Notes: generated by a model not told the origin, from the letters alone. A DNA stretch of 64,000 nucleotides from Peromyscus leucopus (GCF_004664715.2 NC_051086.1:74905366-74969365), one strand, 5' to 3'. Positions 1 to 12,003 are shown, counted from the stretch's first letter. Program-made: numbers and translations.

Positions 1-1306
1 GCTTGAAAGACAGAACTTAGAGAGGTTTTGCTGACTTAAGAAATTTGTTGTTTTCCCTTAGAGCTAATTACAGGTTTTTCCCATATTAATAGCTTCAGGT
101 GGTTCTAATTTTTGTCTTTCTGAGGGAGAAAGTTAAAGGCTTTAGCTTTTAAGTTTTTTTAAGAGAGCTTTAGTTTGAGAAAGAAAGATTAAGGCTTTTG
201 AGAGTTTTTCCCCCAAAATTTTCCAAGAAAAGCTTTTAGTTTAAGAGAAAGATTTTTTTTCCCAAGAGAGAGACCAACTTTTCCCAAAACTTCAGAACTT
301 TAATTTTTTTGGCTTCTTATACCTGCATTTTTGCCTCAGGGAGAAATCACTTTCTCCTGCCACTTGGACTTAGCATTTCAGCTGTCCTCAGGACAAAAGC
401 TTCCATAGGAAACTTTTTCTTCCCCATAAGCTCAAAGAAGAGCTTTTTTTTTCACTACCTGTAAAGCTAAAAGTTTTTTCCCCTAGTTTGCCTTCATAGC
501 CCCCAAAGTTAGAAAATTGAAGTGTTTTTCTGAATAGTTGCCTTACTTATCTTAAATTTTTGCTACACCATCTTACACTTCTAAGTTTTTCCTGCACTAT
601 ATTACTACACTATACCTTATACTTATTTTTCACAGATAGAAATTGAGAAAGAGATACACGATAGAAATTTTTTAGAGGAGAATTTTGCGCAGTAGTATCA
701 GACATCCTTCCAGTCCATTTTTCTTTTGCTCTTGAGGATAAAACCCCCTGCCTCTAATATATATATATATATATATATTCCATAACACCAGGCATTCCCC
801 TTTCCACTGGCAGGACTGACTCAGCACTTTCGCCTAAAACTCTGTAATAAAACTATTATTTTCCTTTTTCTTTAGTCCCTATTGCTTTGTCTTTAGTTCC
901 TGTTCATTTATCTTTAGTCCTCTACCTTTTTTTCTTCTTCTTTTTCTTTCTTTAGTCCCTGTTCATGGTGCCATCTGTGGGGCATTTACCCACCAACCCC
1001 ACTGTTCTCCAGAGTTTTCTTGAGTGTGAGCAGCAGAAATATTAGATAGAAGGATTTAGATTGTGGAGATAAACAGATAGAAAATAAAAGATAGCCTCAA
1101 GAGGGCCTGAAGCCTATTCCAATGGGCCCTGTCTCTGCCCCCAGGGTATTTATAGAGATGCCAAGGGGTGGAGCAAAAGCCCTCCCCCAAACACAGCATA
1201 GTGCAGACCATCTCAGACACCTGCACTCAGGCCCGTGGTCCCAATCATCCTCTCTATGCAGATCTGCTGAGTAAAGCCATGAGGAACCTGAAAACGGGCT
1301 TCCACA
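1..1306 (-). mobile_element. 5' end of an ERVK-type provirus (E family), cut by the window edge
   Basis: The element reads right to left: 5' LTR at 976-1306, primer-binding site at 956-973, then non-coding leader running off the window start. Bases 1-975 closely match 10690-11653, the leader of the complete E provirus, and include the same T-rich stretches and a (TA)n run at 757-778. The primer site on the minus strand (TGGCACCATGAACAGGGA) resembles a tRNA-Lys3 type site with changes. No coding frame is visible. The other LTR lies outside the window, so no target duplication can be tested. Confidence 0.85.
976..1306 (-). repeat. 5' LTR of the truncated E-family provirus
   Basis: About 331 bp, aligning along its whole length with the LTRs at 5493-5837 and 11654-11997. 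It is more diverged from them than they are from each other. A TATA-like TATAAATA-type motif lies near 1150 on the minus strand, as in the sister LTRs. Read on the plus strand, its ends are TGTGGGG... and ...TTCCACA. Confidence 0.85.
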
Positions 1307-1835
1307 TTCCCCCATCATCCGTTCCCCATTTCCTCCTCCCCACTATCCTTTCTTCTCCTCCCTCTCCCTTCAGCTCCCCTGTTTACAAAGAAATAATAAA
1401 TTTTGGAAATTAGAGAAAATACTTCATATCTCCCATTCCAGGCCCCACTTTTTTCACTAATCACTGTCTCTTCCCTGACAAAGGTATCATTTCATTTTTA
1501 TTAAGGCCAAGTAAAATCCCATTGTGTACATTTTTTGTCGGTACATCAGATGATGGAAGAGAGAACGCATTCACATCTTGGCTACTGTGAGTAGTGCCAC
1601 AGTGAGTACAGTTGTACAGAATCTGTCCTTTGAATACTTAAAGTCTTTTCCTTACCCAGAAATGTTTTGAGATTCTCTTACAAAGAAACCAAAACAAACA
1701 CAATATCCCATGTTTCAATTATGATAGAAGTCTAGGTCAAACTCATGGAGCGATAAAACAGGCCTTGATTTTTTTTTTCTTTCTCTCCTATATATGGGAT
1801 GTTATATTCATTATTTTAAAACGTTTCAATTTTAG
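1307..1835. other. No recognised gene or repeat
   Basis: A/T-rich host flank beside the LTR. It holds pyrimidine-rich stretches (1310-1380) but no convincing coding frame, RNA gene or named repeat. Confidence 0.5.
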
Positions 1836-1950
1836 GTTTTTCAAGACAGGGTTTCTCTGTGCAGCCCTCCCTGGTTGTCCTGGAACTCACTCTGTAGACT
1901 ATGCTAGCATGCCTGCCTCTGGCCTGTGCCACAACATCGGGTGTGCACAT
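1836..1950 (-). repeat. B1 SINE
   Basis: The plus strand shows the reverse complement of B1: CAAGACAGGGTTTCTCTGTG, then CCTGGAACTCACTCTGTAGA, then a decayed 3' part. B1 is a 7SL-derived rodent SINE. Confidence 0.8.
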
Positions 1951-2150
1951 TGTACAAATTAAAAAAAAATCAAAAAGATTAAATGACACAAAATGGAAAA
2001 GGGCAAATATTTAATCAGCTGGTTGAGGGCCATTGTTATATGATGATGGCTCAGAAAAGAGAAGCTCAGAAGTGAACAGGTCAGCTCCAGCAGTGGTAAT
2101 GAAACTGCTGAGAGATTGATCTTATTTTAAGATACAAGATTAATCCCCAT

Positions 2151-2340
2151 GGGAGTACACCGTTTGTGGAGATACTGCAATACCGGGTCGATGCCGGGAG
2201 TGGATGGAGCAAGCTCCTAGTCCAACTCCTAGTGTCAAAAATCCATTTAATATATTGTCCTGGGATAGAGGACAGATTAGATATTAAACTGATAAGCACA
2301 GATACTACATTTGATCTTAGCCAAAAGACTGAGACCTGAT
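2151..2340 (-). pseudogene. U2 snRNA pseudogene, full length
   Basis: Read on the minus strand, this 190-nt stretch lines up end to end with U2 snRNA. It has the TTTTGGCTAAGATCAA block, the branch-point recognition sequence GTAGTATCTG, the Sm-region block ending TTAAATGGATTTTTG, and the 3' stem-loops with GGAGCTTGCTCC. The first 15 bases and the 3' hairpins carry many substitutions. No proximal sequence element was recognised upstream and there is no adenosine tail. It is most likely one of the many dispersed U2 copies in mammals rather than a functional gene. Confidence 0.88.
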
Positions 2341-3074
2341 AACTGCATTTCCACCCACACCAACACTACTAACATGCACGTAACCTCCACAGCATGGTCG
2401 TAAATACACTCGAACCAACAAACATGCGCCCTGCATGGACTCCCTAGGTCTCTTGTGCCCACAACCTATACTCTAGAGAAAGTCTGTGAGATCCAACAGA
2501 GGGCGAAATTTTTAGTTGCACTTTTCGTTCCCAGAATTCTGAAGAGACTGGGGCCATATTGTTATTTGCATGCACCGCCCAGCCTGCTTTTGATCTTCAA
2601 GTTGTGAGAAGTAGCCAGATGGCTGATGGACCTGCAGACTGATTCTCGCGGTTCTCTCCCAGGTTCTTCTTCACAATCTTTCAGACAGACTTGACAAAAC
2701 CCACCATAAATAGGTTCCCTTCCCCATCCACACACTCCTGTTCTTATATGTAGTCCATTCTGCATCACCTCTTTCCCTGAGATAACATCCATGACTGAGG
2801 GGAGGGGACCGAAGCCCTCCCTGAGTGTGGATCCAGGGAAGACACAGTCTGATCCACTCATGGGGCAGAATGAGCCTTGGAACTTGAGCCCTTGGAATTT
2901 CAACTCCTTTGTTGTAACTGTTATTCGGCTTTTAGTTTTTTTTTCCCTCCATCACTTTTGTTCATTTCTTTCCTTGCACGTCTTATTTTAACGTGCAATC
3001 TTTAGCTCAGACTGACCCAAAATTTTTGGTGATCCTCCCATCACAGTCTGGTCCAACAGCTGGGTTCCTTTCTT
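2341..3074. other. No recognised gene
   Basis: Host sequence without an identifiable gene. Short open frames on both strands overlap each other, lack homology I recognise and are not supported as coding. Confidence 0.5.
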
Positions 3075-3205
3075 TTATATTTTGAGATAGGTTCTCTCTG
3101 TGTAGCCATTGCTATTCCAAAATTTGCAATGTCAACCAGGTTGGCCTCAAGCTCAGAGATGATCCTGACCCTATCACTCTAAAGGTGTGGGCCACCTACC
3201 CAGCA
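3075..3205 (-). repeat. Old B1 SINE
   Basis: Reverse-complement B1 landmarks are visible (TTTGAGATAGGTTCTCTCTG, GTTGGCCTCAAGCTCAGAGA, AAAGGTGTGGGCCACC), with heavy decay in the middle. A run of about 15 A follows at 3217-3231. Confidence 0.7.
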
Positions 3206-3231
3206 CAGTTCCTTTAAAAAAAAAAAAAAAG

Positions 3232-4000
3232 ACCAAACCTCAACCTCACTTTGGGTTGGGTTTATGACACAGACCTGTAGTCAACTCCATAGGCTGATCC
3301 ATCGGAGGACCCAGTGTTCCAGGTTGGTCCAGGTTCCTCAGTGAAAGGATATGCCAAAAGATTAAGGGCATGTGCTAGAACTCTGACAGGCTATTTAAAA
3401 ATTTTGAGGTTGGGTTTTAAAGATAGCTTGGGTGTGGAGGAAGGGAAGGTCTATTGGAAGATATAGCAAGAACTCATGTGAGCATTTTGGAGACTAAACC
3501 ACATGGGGGTCTCTTCATCCTTTCCAAAGAGCCTCCAGGAAACATTGCTGAGTACCGGAGGAGGATGCAGGAAGAATGTGGTGAAAGTCACATACATTCC
3601 AGGACATTGCTCAGACCTCATGGTTGTTTTCTGTACTCCTTTTCTATTGCTCTCAGGGCCCCTGGTGTGCTATTCCTTTCATACTGGCCAGTTCCTTCCA
3701 CCTAAACAGCCCCCCTTCTGGTATCAGTTGGAAGTGTTGCTCCTTGGGATTTGGGTCAAGATCATTAGTCCTGATTTTATTCAGTTGTGATCACCAATGG
3801 ATGCAATCAAGAGTTCATGACCTCTTGTCTTCTCCTCACTCAGAAGATACCATACAGCAAGCATCTGAGCTCCTCTTAGTAGCCCTGTGTGTGATCCTCA
3901 GTGCTCTGTCACAGTGGCAAGTCTCTGAGATTGTGAACATAGAGGAAGACACAGTTGTGTAGGCCTACAGCTTCAGAGTTCCATGTCTGTGAGCAACAGA
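3232..4000. other. No recognised gene
   Basis: Several overlapping short plus-strand frames occur at 3454-3962. Different frames are open over the same bases, none resembles a protein I know, and there are no splice or repeat landmarks. Confidence 0.45.
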
Positions 4001-4006
4001 CACTGG

Positions 4007-4436
4007 TGTAGACAAAATTCTAAACAGTCTTAGTAAATAAGAAACACAGAGCCAAACACAGAGGTGATAGCAAAAGAGATCAGCAAAAGATAAGATACCT
4101 TATCTTCCTGTCTGATTTGTGTTTTTATTGTCTTTCTGTTTTGCTTTCTCATTGGCTCTAAGCCCAGCCACATGACTTCCTCATCACTGCCTGTGTATAC
4201 AGACCTCCAGGTCTCTATGGTACCTGGGATTAAAGGCTCAAGTCACCAGGCTTGGCTGTGTCCTTGACCACACCGAGACTCTGCCGGCCATATGATCGGA
4301 TTAAAGGTGTGTGCTACCACCATGACTTCTGCTTATGGCTTACTATGTGACCTCGCTATGTGACCTCTGATCTCCAGATAAACTTTATTAACATACAAAT
4401 AAAATCACATTTCAGCAAAATTGAAATATTACCACA
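4007..4436 (-). repeat. Solo ERVK-type LTR
   Basis: On the minus strand the element starts TGTGGTAATATTTCAATTTT and ends GAATTTTGTCTACA, giving TG...CA termini over 430 bp. It is flanked by CACTGG (4001-4006) and CATTGG (4437-4442), a 6-bp target duplication with one mismatch. It carries AATAAAG near its start and an internal SINE-like GGATTAAAGGTGTGTGC module shared with the LTRs at 24852, 26923 and 32382. No internal ERV sequence adjoins it, so it is read as a solo LTR left by LTR-LTR recombination. Confidence 0.78.
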
Positions 4437-4442
4437 CATTGG

Positions 4443-4865
4443 TGCTTTTGGAGGCAGCTTGTTGGGCAGTGAGCCTGTGGGAGAACAAGGCTCTCTGTTT
4501 CATGGCCAATGATGAAGAGATGAAGGGGCCAGAGTCCCCTGAGCCCCTTCAAGGACTTGGGAGACCACACAACAAACTCCTATTGTACTCTGTTTACACT
4601 ATTATGAGATTTTCCTGAGAGTCTCCACAAGTCCCCTAAAGACCCTAATTAGCATCACTGTGAGCAGCAGACCTTTATGAAGTGAAAGTCTGAGTGATAC
4701 TCAAGATCCAAACTACAGCAGTCTATCCCAGGTCCCACAAGTTCATGTCATCTCACAAAGGAAAACACATTTAATATAGCACCAAGAGCCTTGAAGTCTC
4801 AACTGCTTCTGCCTCCAACCTGGGGCATAGATCCCTCCCACCCCCCAGATATTTTACCCTGAGCA
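4443..4865. other. No recognised gene
   Basis: Unique-looking host DNA between the solo LTR and the outer provirus. One 65-codon frame (4421-4618) begins inside the LTR and has no recognisable similarity. Confidence 0.5.
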
Positions 4866-4871
4866 CCTCTA

Positions 4872-5144
4872 TAAAGCGATAAATCCATGGGAGTCTATTT
4901 AAGAAGTATTAGAGAAATTTATTAAGGTAAATTGAGGATATACACTCACAAATACAGAATGGAGTAGACAGGTGAAGTCGTCCTCTGATCTGACTGGAAG
5001 CAAATCCATCTCATAGGCAGGAGCAGGGAGAAGGGACATGTGACCCTCCTCCCTTTCCTTCTAAGAAGTCACATACAATGGCAGGAAGCACCGTCTTCTT
5101 CAGGCTTTTTGCCCAAGGTCATGGGTAGAGCAAATACCACTACT
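4872..5144 (-). repeat. 3' LTR of ERV C
   Basis: 273 bp aligning along its length with 21990-22242. Conserved blocks include TTTAAGAAGTATTAG, AATTTATTAAGGTAAATTGAGG, CACATACAATGGCAG and CCCAAGGTCATGGGT. On the minus strand it is preceded by a polypurine tract, AAAAAAGGGGAA. Confidence 0.85.
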
Positions 5145-5156
5145 TTCCCCTTTTTT

Positions 5157-5486
5157 GTCTAAATAAGAAGGTTCTAAACTTAATGTAAACTATATACAAT
5201 AAGAATGATTATCTAGTATCATCCAGGAAAAACAAAGGGTAATAACATAAACAAAAATGGAACTACAACCAAGAAGAATAACATCAAGCAAGAGAGACAT
5301 GCTACATGTCTAGATATGTCCAGAACATAGGTGAATGGTAAATTATTTAGATTGATCCAATAGCTGTCCTATCTTGAAGATTCTAACTCTAGTACTAATA
5401 TATTCTAGCTAAGATACAAGAAGATTGTAACTGTAACTATCTTGTCTTCAAACTCCACTGAAGACCTGAGAAGGAACATAATAATA
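5157..5486 (-). other. ERV C 3' internal region, left part
   Basis: Non-coding A/T-rich DNA next to the 3' LTR. It resumes at 12004 beyond the E insertion. Matching landmarks (CTATCT.GTCTTCAA, CTCCA, GA.GAACATAATA) recur at 13830-13890 beside the B-type LTR, so both belong to the 3' untranslated part of related ERVs. Confidence 0.7.
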
Positions 5487-5492
5487 CCTGAG

Positions 5493-5837
5493 TGTGGGGC
5501 GTTTACCCACCACCCCCACAGCTTCCCAGAGTTTTCTTGAGTGCGATCAGCAGGAAATATTAGATAGAAGGATTTATAGCAGAGAATCTTGCAGAGATAA
5601 ACAGATAGAAAATAAAGGATAGCCTCGAGAGGGCCTGGAACCTATTCCAACAGGCCCCGACTATCTCTGGCCCAGGGTTTTTATAGAGATGCCAAGGGGT
5701 GGAGCAAAAGACCTCCTCCCCCAGCACAGCCAAGTGCAGACCATCTCAGACACCTGCACTCAGGCCCGTGGTCCTGATCATCCTCTAATCGGACCTGCTG
5801 GGTAAAGCCACGAGGAACCTGAGAACAGGCTCCCACA
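5493..5837 (-). repeat. 3' LTR of ERV E
   Basis: 345 bp, plus-strand ends TGTGGGGCG...GGCTCCCACA. On the minus strand it holds a TATA-like CTCTATAAAAACC and a downstream CTTTATTTTC region. A polypurine tract adjoins on the internal side. Confidence 0.9.
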
Positions 5838-5851
5838 GGTCCCCCCTTCTT
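5838..5851 (-). promoter_or_regulatory. Polypurine tract of ERV E
   Basis: The minus strand reads AAGAAGGGGGGACC directly before the 3' LTR start TGTGGGAGCC. This is the expected plus-strand DNA primer for reverse transcription. Confidence 0.85.
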
Positions 5852-8144
5852 AATATATAAAAAAATAACTATTAATGGCTTACAGCAATCTCCATAGCTG
5901 TTACACCTCCCAGTATGGGAGTAGAGGATGATATAGATGACATTTCTCGTTTGAATTAGGTCCAAGGTGACCACAGCAGTCTAAGCTGCCTCAAACCCTT
6001 TCTAAACTAAAAACTCTTAAAGCGACTACAAACTTAAAGAATCCCTTAGCTTCATCATTACCATTAACAGCTTAACATAAATATCGCTATACATAGTCAC
6101 AATTCTCTCAATCTTACAACTCAAAGCAAACTCTTAACAGAACCATTTGAATTAGCATATATGGTGCTATATATAGTTAACAATTTTCTCCGTCTTACAA
6201 CTTTCATTTGAATTTTCTTGTTAACAGAACATAGGAAAAACATCGATGTATTCTCAAACTTAAACATTTCCTCAACTCCACAAAATCAGGGTGCATTAAT
6301 ATCAATAGGTTTCTGCGAACATAATTCAATCTCATAGCTCCTCCTTTTCTTTATAATTTTTAAACAAAAACTCAAACCTAGTTAGAGGAACCCAAACTTA
6401 TATGTATAAACAGTTTTATTTGTAACACAAAACCAATTCCATAAGTAATTCCACTTTTACATAAACAGTTCCATAAAACAATTCATAAATCACCAGTTAA
6501 TAAAGCATATACGCATACACAAAATTGCATGTTGATTCTAAGTAGAAATACATTTCTTCATTTAAACAGCTCCATTTTTAACCCAATTCCAGAAAACCGT
6601 TCCTAGGTCATTACTCAAAACTGTCCCATTGCAATGAAATCTCTATTATTTCATTTAAGTCTTAAAATTCAAATGATAAATTCTGGTACTAGCCTTCCAA
6701 ATATGAGAAATCCATAACCAAAATCTTTTTGTGATTTTTATCTCATTTTAAGTTCAAAAAGTTCAAACAAGAAAAATTCTGATATCAGGCTTTCACTTCC
6801 AAATATGAAGAGACGTTTTTCAACCAAAACTTTTTGCAGTTAATTTTTGTTCAAACAAGCGTCTCTGCAACTTTTGTTCTCACAGACAGACCTTTTTAGT
6901 TATAGTAATATTTTAAACCGTACCGTTTTTGCTGTTAGCTCAGGTTTTTCTGTGCTGCATTGATATTCCACGAATCTCAGCCGCGGATGCCTGGTGCTGG
7001 TTCTGGCGTCCGCCATTCTTAGCTTCTTAGTGGCTTCTGGAGCTTTTGAAACCATTCAGACTGCCTACTTTGCAGTCTACTAGGATACTATCTTCTGTGT
7101 CTCAGGTGTTTTCACCATATACATTAAGAATAGATTCACACTTAACATTTATACTTTTTTACAAACTCACATAACATGTGCTTAAGCATAAACTCCCTCA
7201 ACATTTACACATTTTTACAAACTCACATATAACATATTAACATCTACTTATTTATACTTTAAGGAAACTATAGAACTACTTTAGCAAATATGTTTCTTAT
7301 TAATTCTTATATACTTATATTCATTCCATCTTATTTCTTATTTAAACTTACATTTACAACTAGCATCTTACAAGCTTATTACTACATGTCTTAAGACTAC
7401 CTTAGATACTTCTTACAAGCTTATATTCTTAAAGGAACTCTATAGATCTATTTTACAAACTTATATAGGCTACCATTAGCATATATCTAACTTAGCAAAC
7501 ACCTAAAGATTTCTTAACACAGATCTAACAAGACAGAATTTTTTCTACAAATTCACATATCTTATTTTCATCTTTTTCTACTTCTTACTCTTAATTATCA
7601 CCATCTCTATTAGAAAGATTCTCTTAACTAGACAGGAGGTACGTACATCATTTCTAAAGTTTACAGTTTATAGTTAGCTTTGTTATAAAGCACTGGGATT
7701 TAGTGAGTGTTGTCATTATAGAGTTGTGATACTTGTTGCTAGGGGATTGTAACATTCTCAGGACGAAGCCACACTCCAAAGTTGCCAGTTCTCTCAGCCG
7801 TTCCAGACCGGCAGAGATGCACTGTAAGCGGTAGACAGTTTTTAACTAGAGGCTGTTCCTTCACCCAAATTCATAATAGCTCCCCTAAGTGCTTCAATTC
7901 AGACAAATGTTTCCATTACAGCAGTATTTTTGGTTTGCTCTACTGAAAAACTTCATACTGAGGGTGAAACTACCGTATTTAGCTGCTGTAAAGGTATTCG
8001 CCAATACTGCACAGCTATTAGGTGATATAAGGTATTTTTCTAAAGGAGCTAGTAAAGCCAAAAGCAGCACAGCTCTGAACTCTTATTTCCTCACTGTTTG
8101 CATTAACCAGTGACAAAACCTCAGAAATACTAATCGAGCCACTT
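5852..8144 (-). other. ERV E 3' internal region, no gene seen
   Basis: A/T-rich, low-complexity-like DNA with many short TTTACA/CTTATA motifs and stop codons in all frames. In an intact betaretrovirus-like element this position would hold env. I see no signal peptide, furin site or transmembrane frame. Confidence 0.6.
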
Positions 8145-8360
8145 TCATTCTGGTTCCTTTATAGGAACCTCATTGGAGCTGACCTTCCTTAGTTCCATGC
8201 TCCTTACCAAACGCTCCGGTAACCACTGAGCTTCATTCTCCTCTTGTGAAAAAACACAAACACGTCCTCCACCCCATATTAACACAGGATCCGGACCCTT
8301 CCATAATCCCGAGCAGGGATCTTTCCATTTCACTTGAGTTTCAGGATTTAGTAATTTCAC
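8145..8360 (-). pseudogene. Remnant of integrase C-terminal domain in ERV E
   Basis: A 71-codon minus-strand frame contains [20 protein letters not shown] and then [19 protein letters not shown]. This is the typical SH3-like C-terminal domain of betaretroviral/ERVK integrases. Nothing recognisable of RT, RNase H or the integrase catalytic core adjoins it, so pol has been almost entirely lost or replaced. The position near the 3' half of the element fits the end of pol. Confidence 0.75.
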
Positions 8361-11300
8361 TCCATTAGCTTTAACTCCTGATGTTATTAACAGCGGTGAT
8401 ATTTAGCATTGATTTCTTATAGGGAACTTTCAGGTAAAGCAACTCTTTTGTAAGACAGCTAGATTTTCTGAAGTTTGTTTCCCATCTATAAAGCAGTCAT
8501 TTCTTTTTTGAATGCCTGTTTCCTTGTCTCCTTATTAGATTTGCAAAGGAATTACTCATTGCAGGCAGTTTGTTCAAAAGGCAAAGAACTTTTTTAATTT
8601 CAACATAAATTTCTTCATATCTAAGACAGCGTTCAGTGTATAAACTGTTTTCCCTTGTTTTAAGAATTTTAACGTGGCTTGTTTGCTCTTTTAGGTAGCT
8701 TTCTGTCATCCAGCTACCGTTAAAAACTTTTCACAGCTATTAGGGTAAATAAGGCATTTTACCAATGGAGCCCCAAACCGAGAAGCGCCTAGTTCCATAT
8801 CCTTTCAATTTTTCATTGGAACTGACACTTAAACTCTTAGATGATTTTCCTCCTTATTCTTTTTAAAGGCTGTATTTTAAGTTTACCATGAATGTATTTT
8901 TGAGCTGACAAAAGTGTTTCAGGGCAATGTTGCCATCTTTAGCAGAAAAACTACCTTTCCCAGAATGTATTTCCCTTATATCATGGAATAATATCAGTCC
9001 TTCATATCATTTCCCATATATCATTCATTTCCCATAGTTCTTTTCAGGTCTGAGAGTCAACTGGTTCTCTTTTACTAGACTTGCTTACAAATTCTTGCCC
9101 GGGAGGTTTGAACAAAGTTTTTCGCTTTTGCAATGGGAGATTTGAACAAGCACTTTACATTTTCAGCTATGGTACATTGGGAGATTTCTATTCTCTCAGC
9201 TGGCTTTAACAGGTGTTTCTCCTTAATCAGACACTGGCCCCTGAATCAGAACCGCACCTGCCTCGTTAGCGCGCATTGAGGCTGGCATTTCTGATAGCAA
9301 CTTTCCTGGGGGCTTGTGTTTGTCTTAGCCAGTCAGTGAAAAACAAGATCATTTACAACAGCTTTTCCATAGCTCTTTCAGAGAGATTTTTCTCCCACTG
9401 ATCTTATTCTCATTTTGCTTGTCCCCCCCCCCCCCCGCCAGATGCAGAGCTTCAGGTATCTGTCTGCGGCTCTGTACCTCTGCTAGCTGCCTTTGGAGGT
9501 AGGGGCTTCTTTTTCTCCCCCCGAATCTGCCTCAGACTCTAGCAGCTTTGTCAGGTCATGCATTTTCTGGGGAGGAATCTGTCCCCTCTGTTTCTTTAGA
9601 GTCTTTCTCCCAGACAGTATCCAGTTTGGTCTCAGTTTATCCCCTCTACCCCAGAAACAGTTTCCGACACTACAGCGGTGGTTTTCCCTGCTACTGAAGG
9701 TAGGGGCTTTAGTCTGTTTCTGTTTTCGGGGTCTGTGGTTTGTGTTCATGAATCAAGCTTAGCGAGGGAGGATTTTGCCATTGTTAAACTCCCATTAGGA
9801 CAGGTGCTTTGCATAATCAGGCCTTCACCTGGCCCAGTCCCCCAGTGGGTTGCATTTGCTTGTCTAGGTGCTCAAGGACAGAGCTTATGCCAGAGGCAAT
9901 CATCCCTCAAGGGCTACACTCCTCATCTCAGGGAGTCAGTTGAAACAAAGCTTTTCTCAAAGAGGTGTTTTCTCTGACAGAAAAGAAAGCTTTACTCCTG
10001 GATAGTTCTCTGTTCTGCCCTGGCTGGGCTCTTTCCCCAGACAGCGTTCTGACTCAGCAGCACAACTGCTTCAGACACAGTTCAGCTTTACTGTTTTCCC
10101 AGAACGGTTCTTTCTCTGATAGGAAAGCTTTTTCGCAGATTTTCTTTTTGCAGCTGTGGACCTATCAACCCAGAACTTGTAGGAAAGTGGACAACTGTGC
10201 CGTTCCCACCGGCTTTAGTTTTGTTTGTTCATAAGCAATCTTCCCCTGCGTCCTGCACCTTTCTGCCTCAGCTCTGTGCTCCAGGAAGTTTACAACTGCA
10301 GGAACCCTAGTATCCCCGAAATGCACTCCAACTCAGAGACACTGTCCAGTCGCACTGGGTTTTTGCTCAGAAGTGAGGATACAATGCTAACGGAGTTTGC
10401 ATTGCTTCAGGTGATCTTTGCATTAAGACGATTAGGGGCATCTTTTCATTCTGAAACGCTCAAAACCTTTGCTGCCTCAGCTCTGCTGTAACTGAAAAGC
10501 TTGGCTTTTTTTCTTTTCTCAGGTAAAGTTTCCTGCCCTTTTGGGCTCTCTGTAGCTCTTCACCCACACTCTCCCAAGCGTTTTCATCAGGGTCCTCTGA
10601 CCCACTGTCTTTTACTAGCTTGAAGAGACAGAGCTTAGAAGAGGTTTTTTGAAACTTGTTCCTGCCTCCTGCATTGCAGGGAGGATTGTTAAAGCTTGAA
10701 AGAACATAGAGAGGTTTTGCTGTCTTAGGTTTGTTGTTTTCCCTTAGAGGGAATCACAGGTGGTTCCCATACTAATATCTTCAGGTGATTCTAATTTTTG
10801 TCCTTCTGAGAAAGTTAAAGTCTTTAGTTTTTAAGTTTAAGAGCTTTTGAGAAAGATTAAGGCTTTTTAGAGAGATTTCTTCCCCCCAAATTTTCCAAGA
10901 AGAGCTTTTAGTTTAAGAGAAAGATTTTTCCCCCCAGGAGAAAGACCAACTTTTCCCAAAACTTCCCAACTTTAAACTTTGACTTCTTACACCCCCATTT
11001 TTGCCTCAGGGAGAAATTACTTTCTCCTGCCGCTTGGATTTGGCATTTCAGCTGTCCCCAGGTCAAAAGCTTCCATAGGAAACTTTTTCTTCCCCATAAG
11101 CTCAAAGAAGAGCTTTTTTACTATCAGTAAAGCCCAAAGAAAGATTTTTTCCCCCAGTTTGCTTTCAAAGCCCCCAAAGTTAGAAAATTGAAGTTTTTCT
11201 GTCTAGTTGCCTTACTTATTTTTTCCTACACAATCTTACACTTCTAAGTTTTTCCTAAACTATTTTACTACCCTATATCTTACTTATCACAGAAATTGAA

Positions 11301-11632
11301 AAAGGGATAGAAGATAGAAAATTTTGACAGAAGAGAATTTCGCTGCAGCATCGGACATCCTTCCAGTCTGCTTTCCTTTTCTCTCGAGGATAAAACCCCT
11401 GCCTTCCCAAAAAATATATATTAAAAAATATATATTTTTCATAACACTGGCATGCCTTTCCACTGGCAGGGCTGACTCAGCACTTTCACCAAAAACTCTG
11501 TAATAAAACTATTATTTTCCTTTATCTTTAGTCCCTATTACTTTGTCTTAAGTTCCTGTTCATTTGTCTTTAGTCCCCCCTTTTTTGTTCCCCCTTTTTT
11601 TTTCTTCAGTCCCTTTTTTCTTTTTTCTTTAG
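8361..11632 (-). other. ERV E leader and central region, non-coding
   Basis: About 3.3 kb between the primer site and the integrase remnant. It has only short frames on both strands (for example minus 8497-8709 and 9483-9749), with no gag landmarks such as CCHC knuckles or the major homology region. A C-homopolymer lies at about 9423-9436. Bases 10616-11632 match window positions 1-955 of the sister element. Confidence 0.6.
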
Positions 11633-11650
11633 TCCCTGTTCTTGGCGCCA
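11633..11650 (-). promoter_or_regulatory. tRNA primer-binding site of ERV E
   Basis: The minus strand reads TGGCGCCAAGAACAGGGA three bases after the 5' LTR end. It is close to the tRNA-Lys3 primer site TGGCGCCCGAACAGGGAC. Confidence 0.82.
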
Positions 11651-11653
11651 TTC

Positions 11654-11997
11654 TGTGGGGCTTTACCCACCACCCCCACAGCTTCCCAGAGTTTTCTTGA
11701 GTGCGATCAGCAGGAAATATTAGATAGAAGGATTTATAGTGGAGAATCTTGCAGAGATAAACAGATAGAAAATAAAGGATAACCTTGAGAGGGCCTGGAA
11801 CCTATTCCAACGGGCCCTGACTATCTCTGGCCCAGGGTTTTTATAGAGATGCCAAGGGGTGGAGCAAAAGACCTCCTCCCCCAGCATAGCCAAGTGCAGA
11901 CCATCTCAGACACCTGCACTCAGGCCCGTGGTCCTGATCATCCTCTATGTGGACCTGCTGGGTAAAGCCACGAGGAACCTGAGAACGGGCTCCCACA
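11654..11997 (-). repeat. 5' LTR of ERV E
   Basis: 344 bp, about 97% identical by eye to the 3' LTR at 5493-5837. It has the same TATA-like motif at about 11840. It would drive transcription leftwards. Confidence 0.9.
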
Positions 11998-12003
11998 CCT
12001 GAG

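Larger units (their letters stand above)
5493..11997 (-). mobile_element. Complete but almost non-coding ERVK-type provirus (ERV E)
   Basis: Two near-identical LTRs (344-345 bp) bracket about 5.8 kb. Flanks are a perfect 6-bp duplication, CCTGAG, at 5487-5492 and 11998-12003. On the minus strand the 5' LTR is followed after 3 nt by a tRNA-Lys3-like primer site (11633-11650), and the 3' LTR is preceded by the purine tract AAGAAGGGGGGACC (5838-5851). The LTRs differ at about ten positions plus one indel, so insertion is fairly recent and later than host provirus C. The interior has only short open frames; one (8145-8360) resembles the integrase C-terminus. It looks like a defective element mobilised in trans. 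An LTR of about 344 bp and a 6-bp duplication are reminiscent of the mys elements of Peromyscus, but that is recall and untested. Confidence 0.9.

Noticed and set aside
2151..2340. Functional U2 snRNA gene
   Set aside because: The 5' end and 3' stem-loops are mutated and no snRNA promoter element is recognisable upstream.
9483..10491. Chain of 88-99-codon plus-strand frames in ERV E
   Set aside because: They run antisense to the element in pyrimidine-rich sequence with few stops; no similarity to any protein I know.
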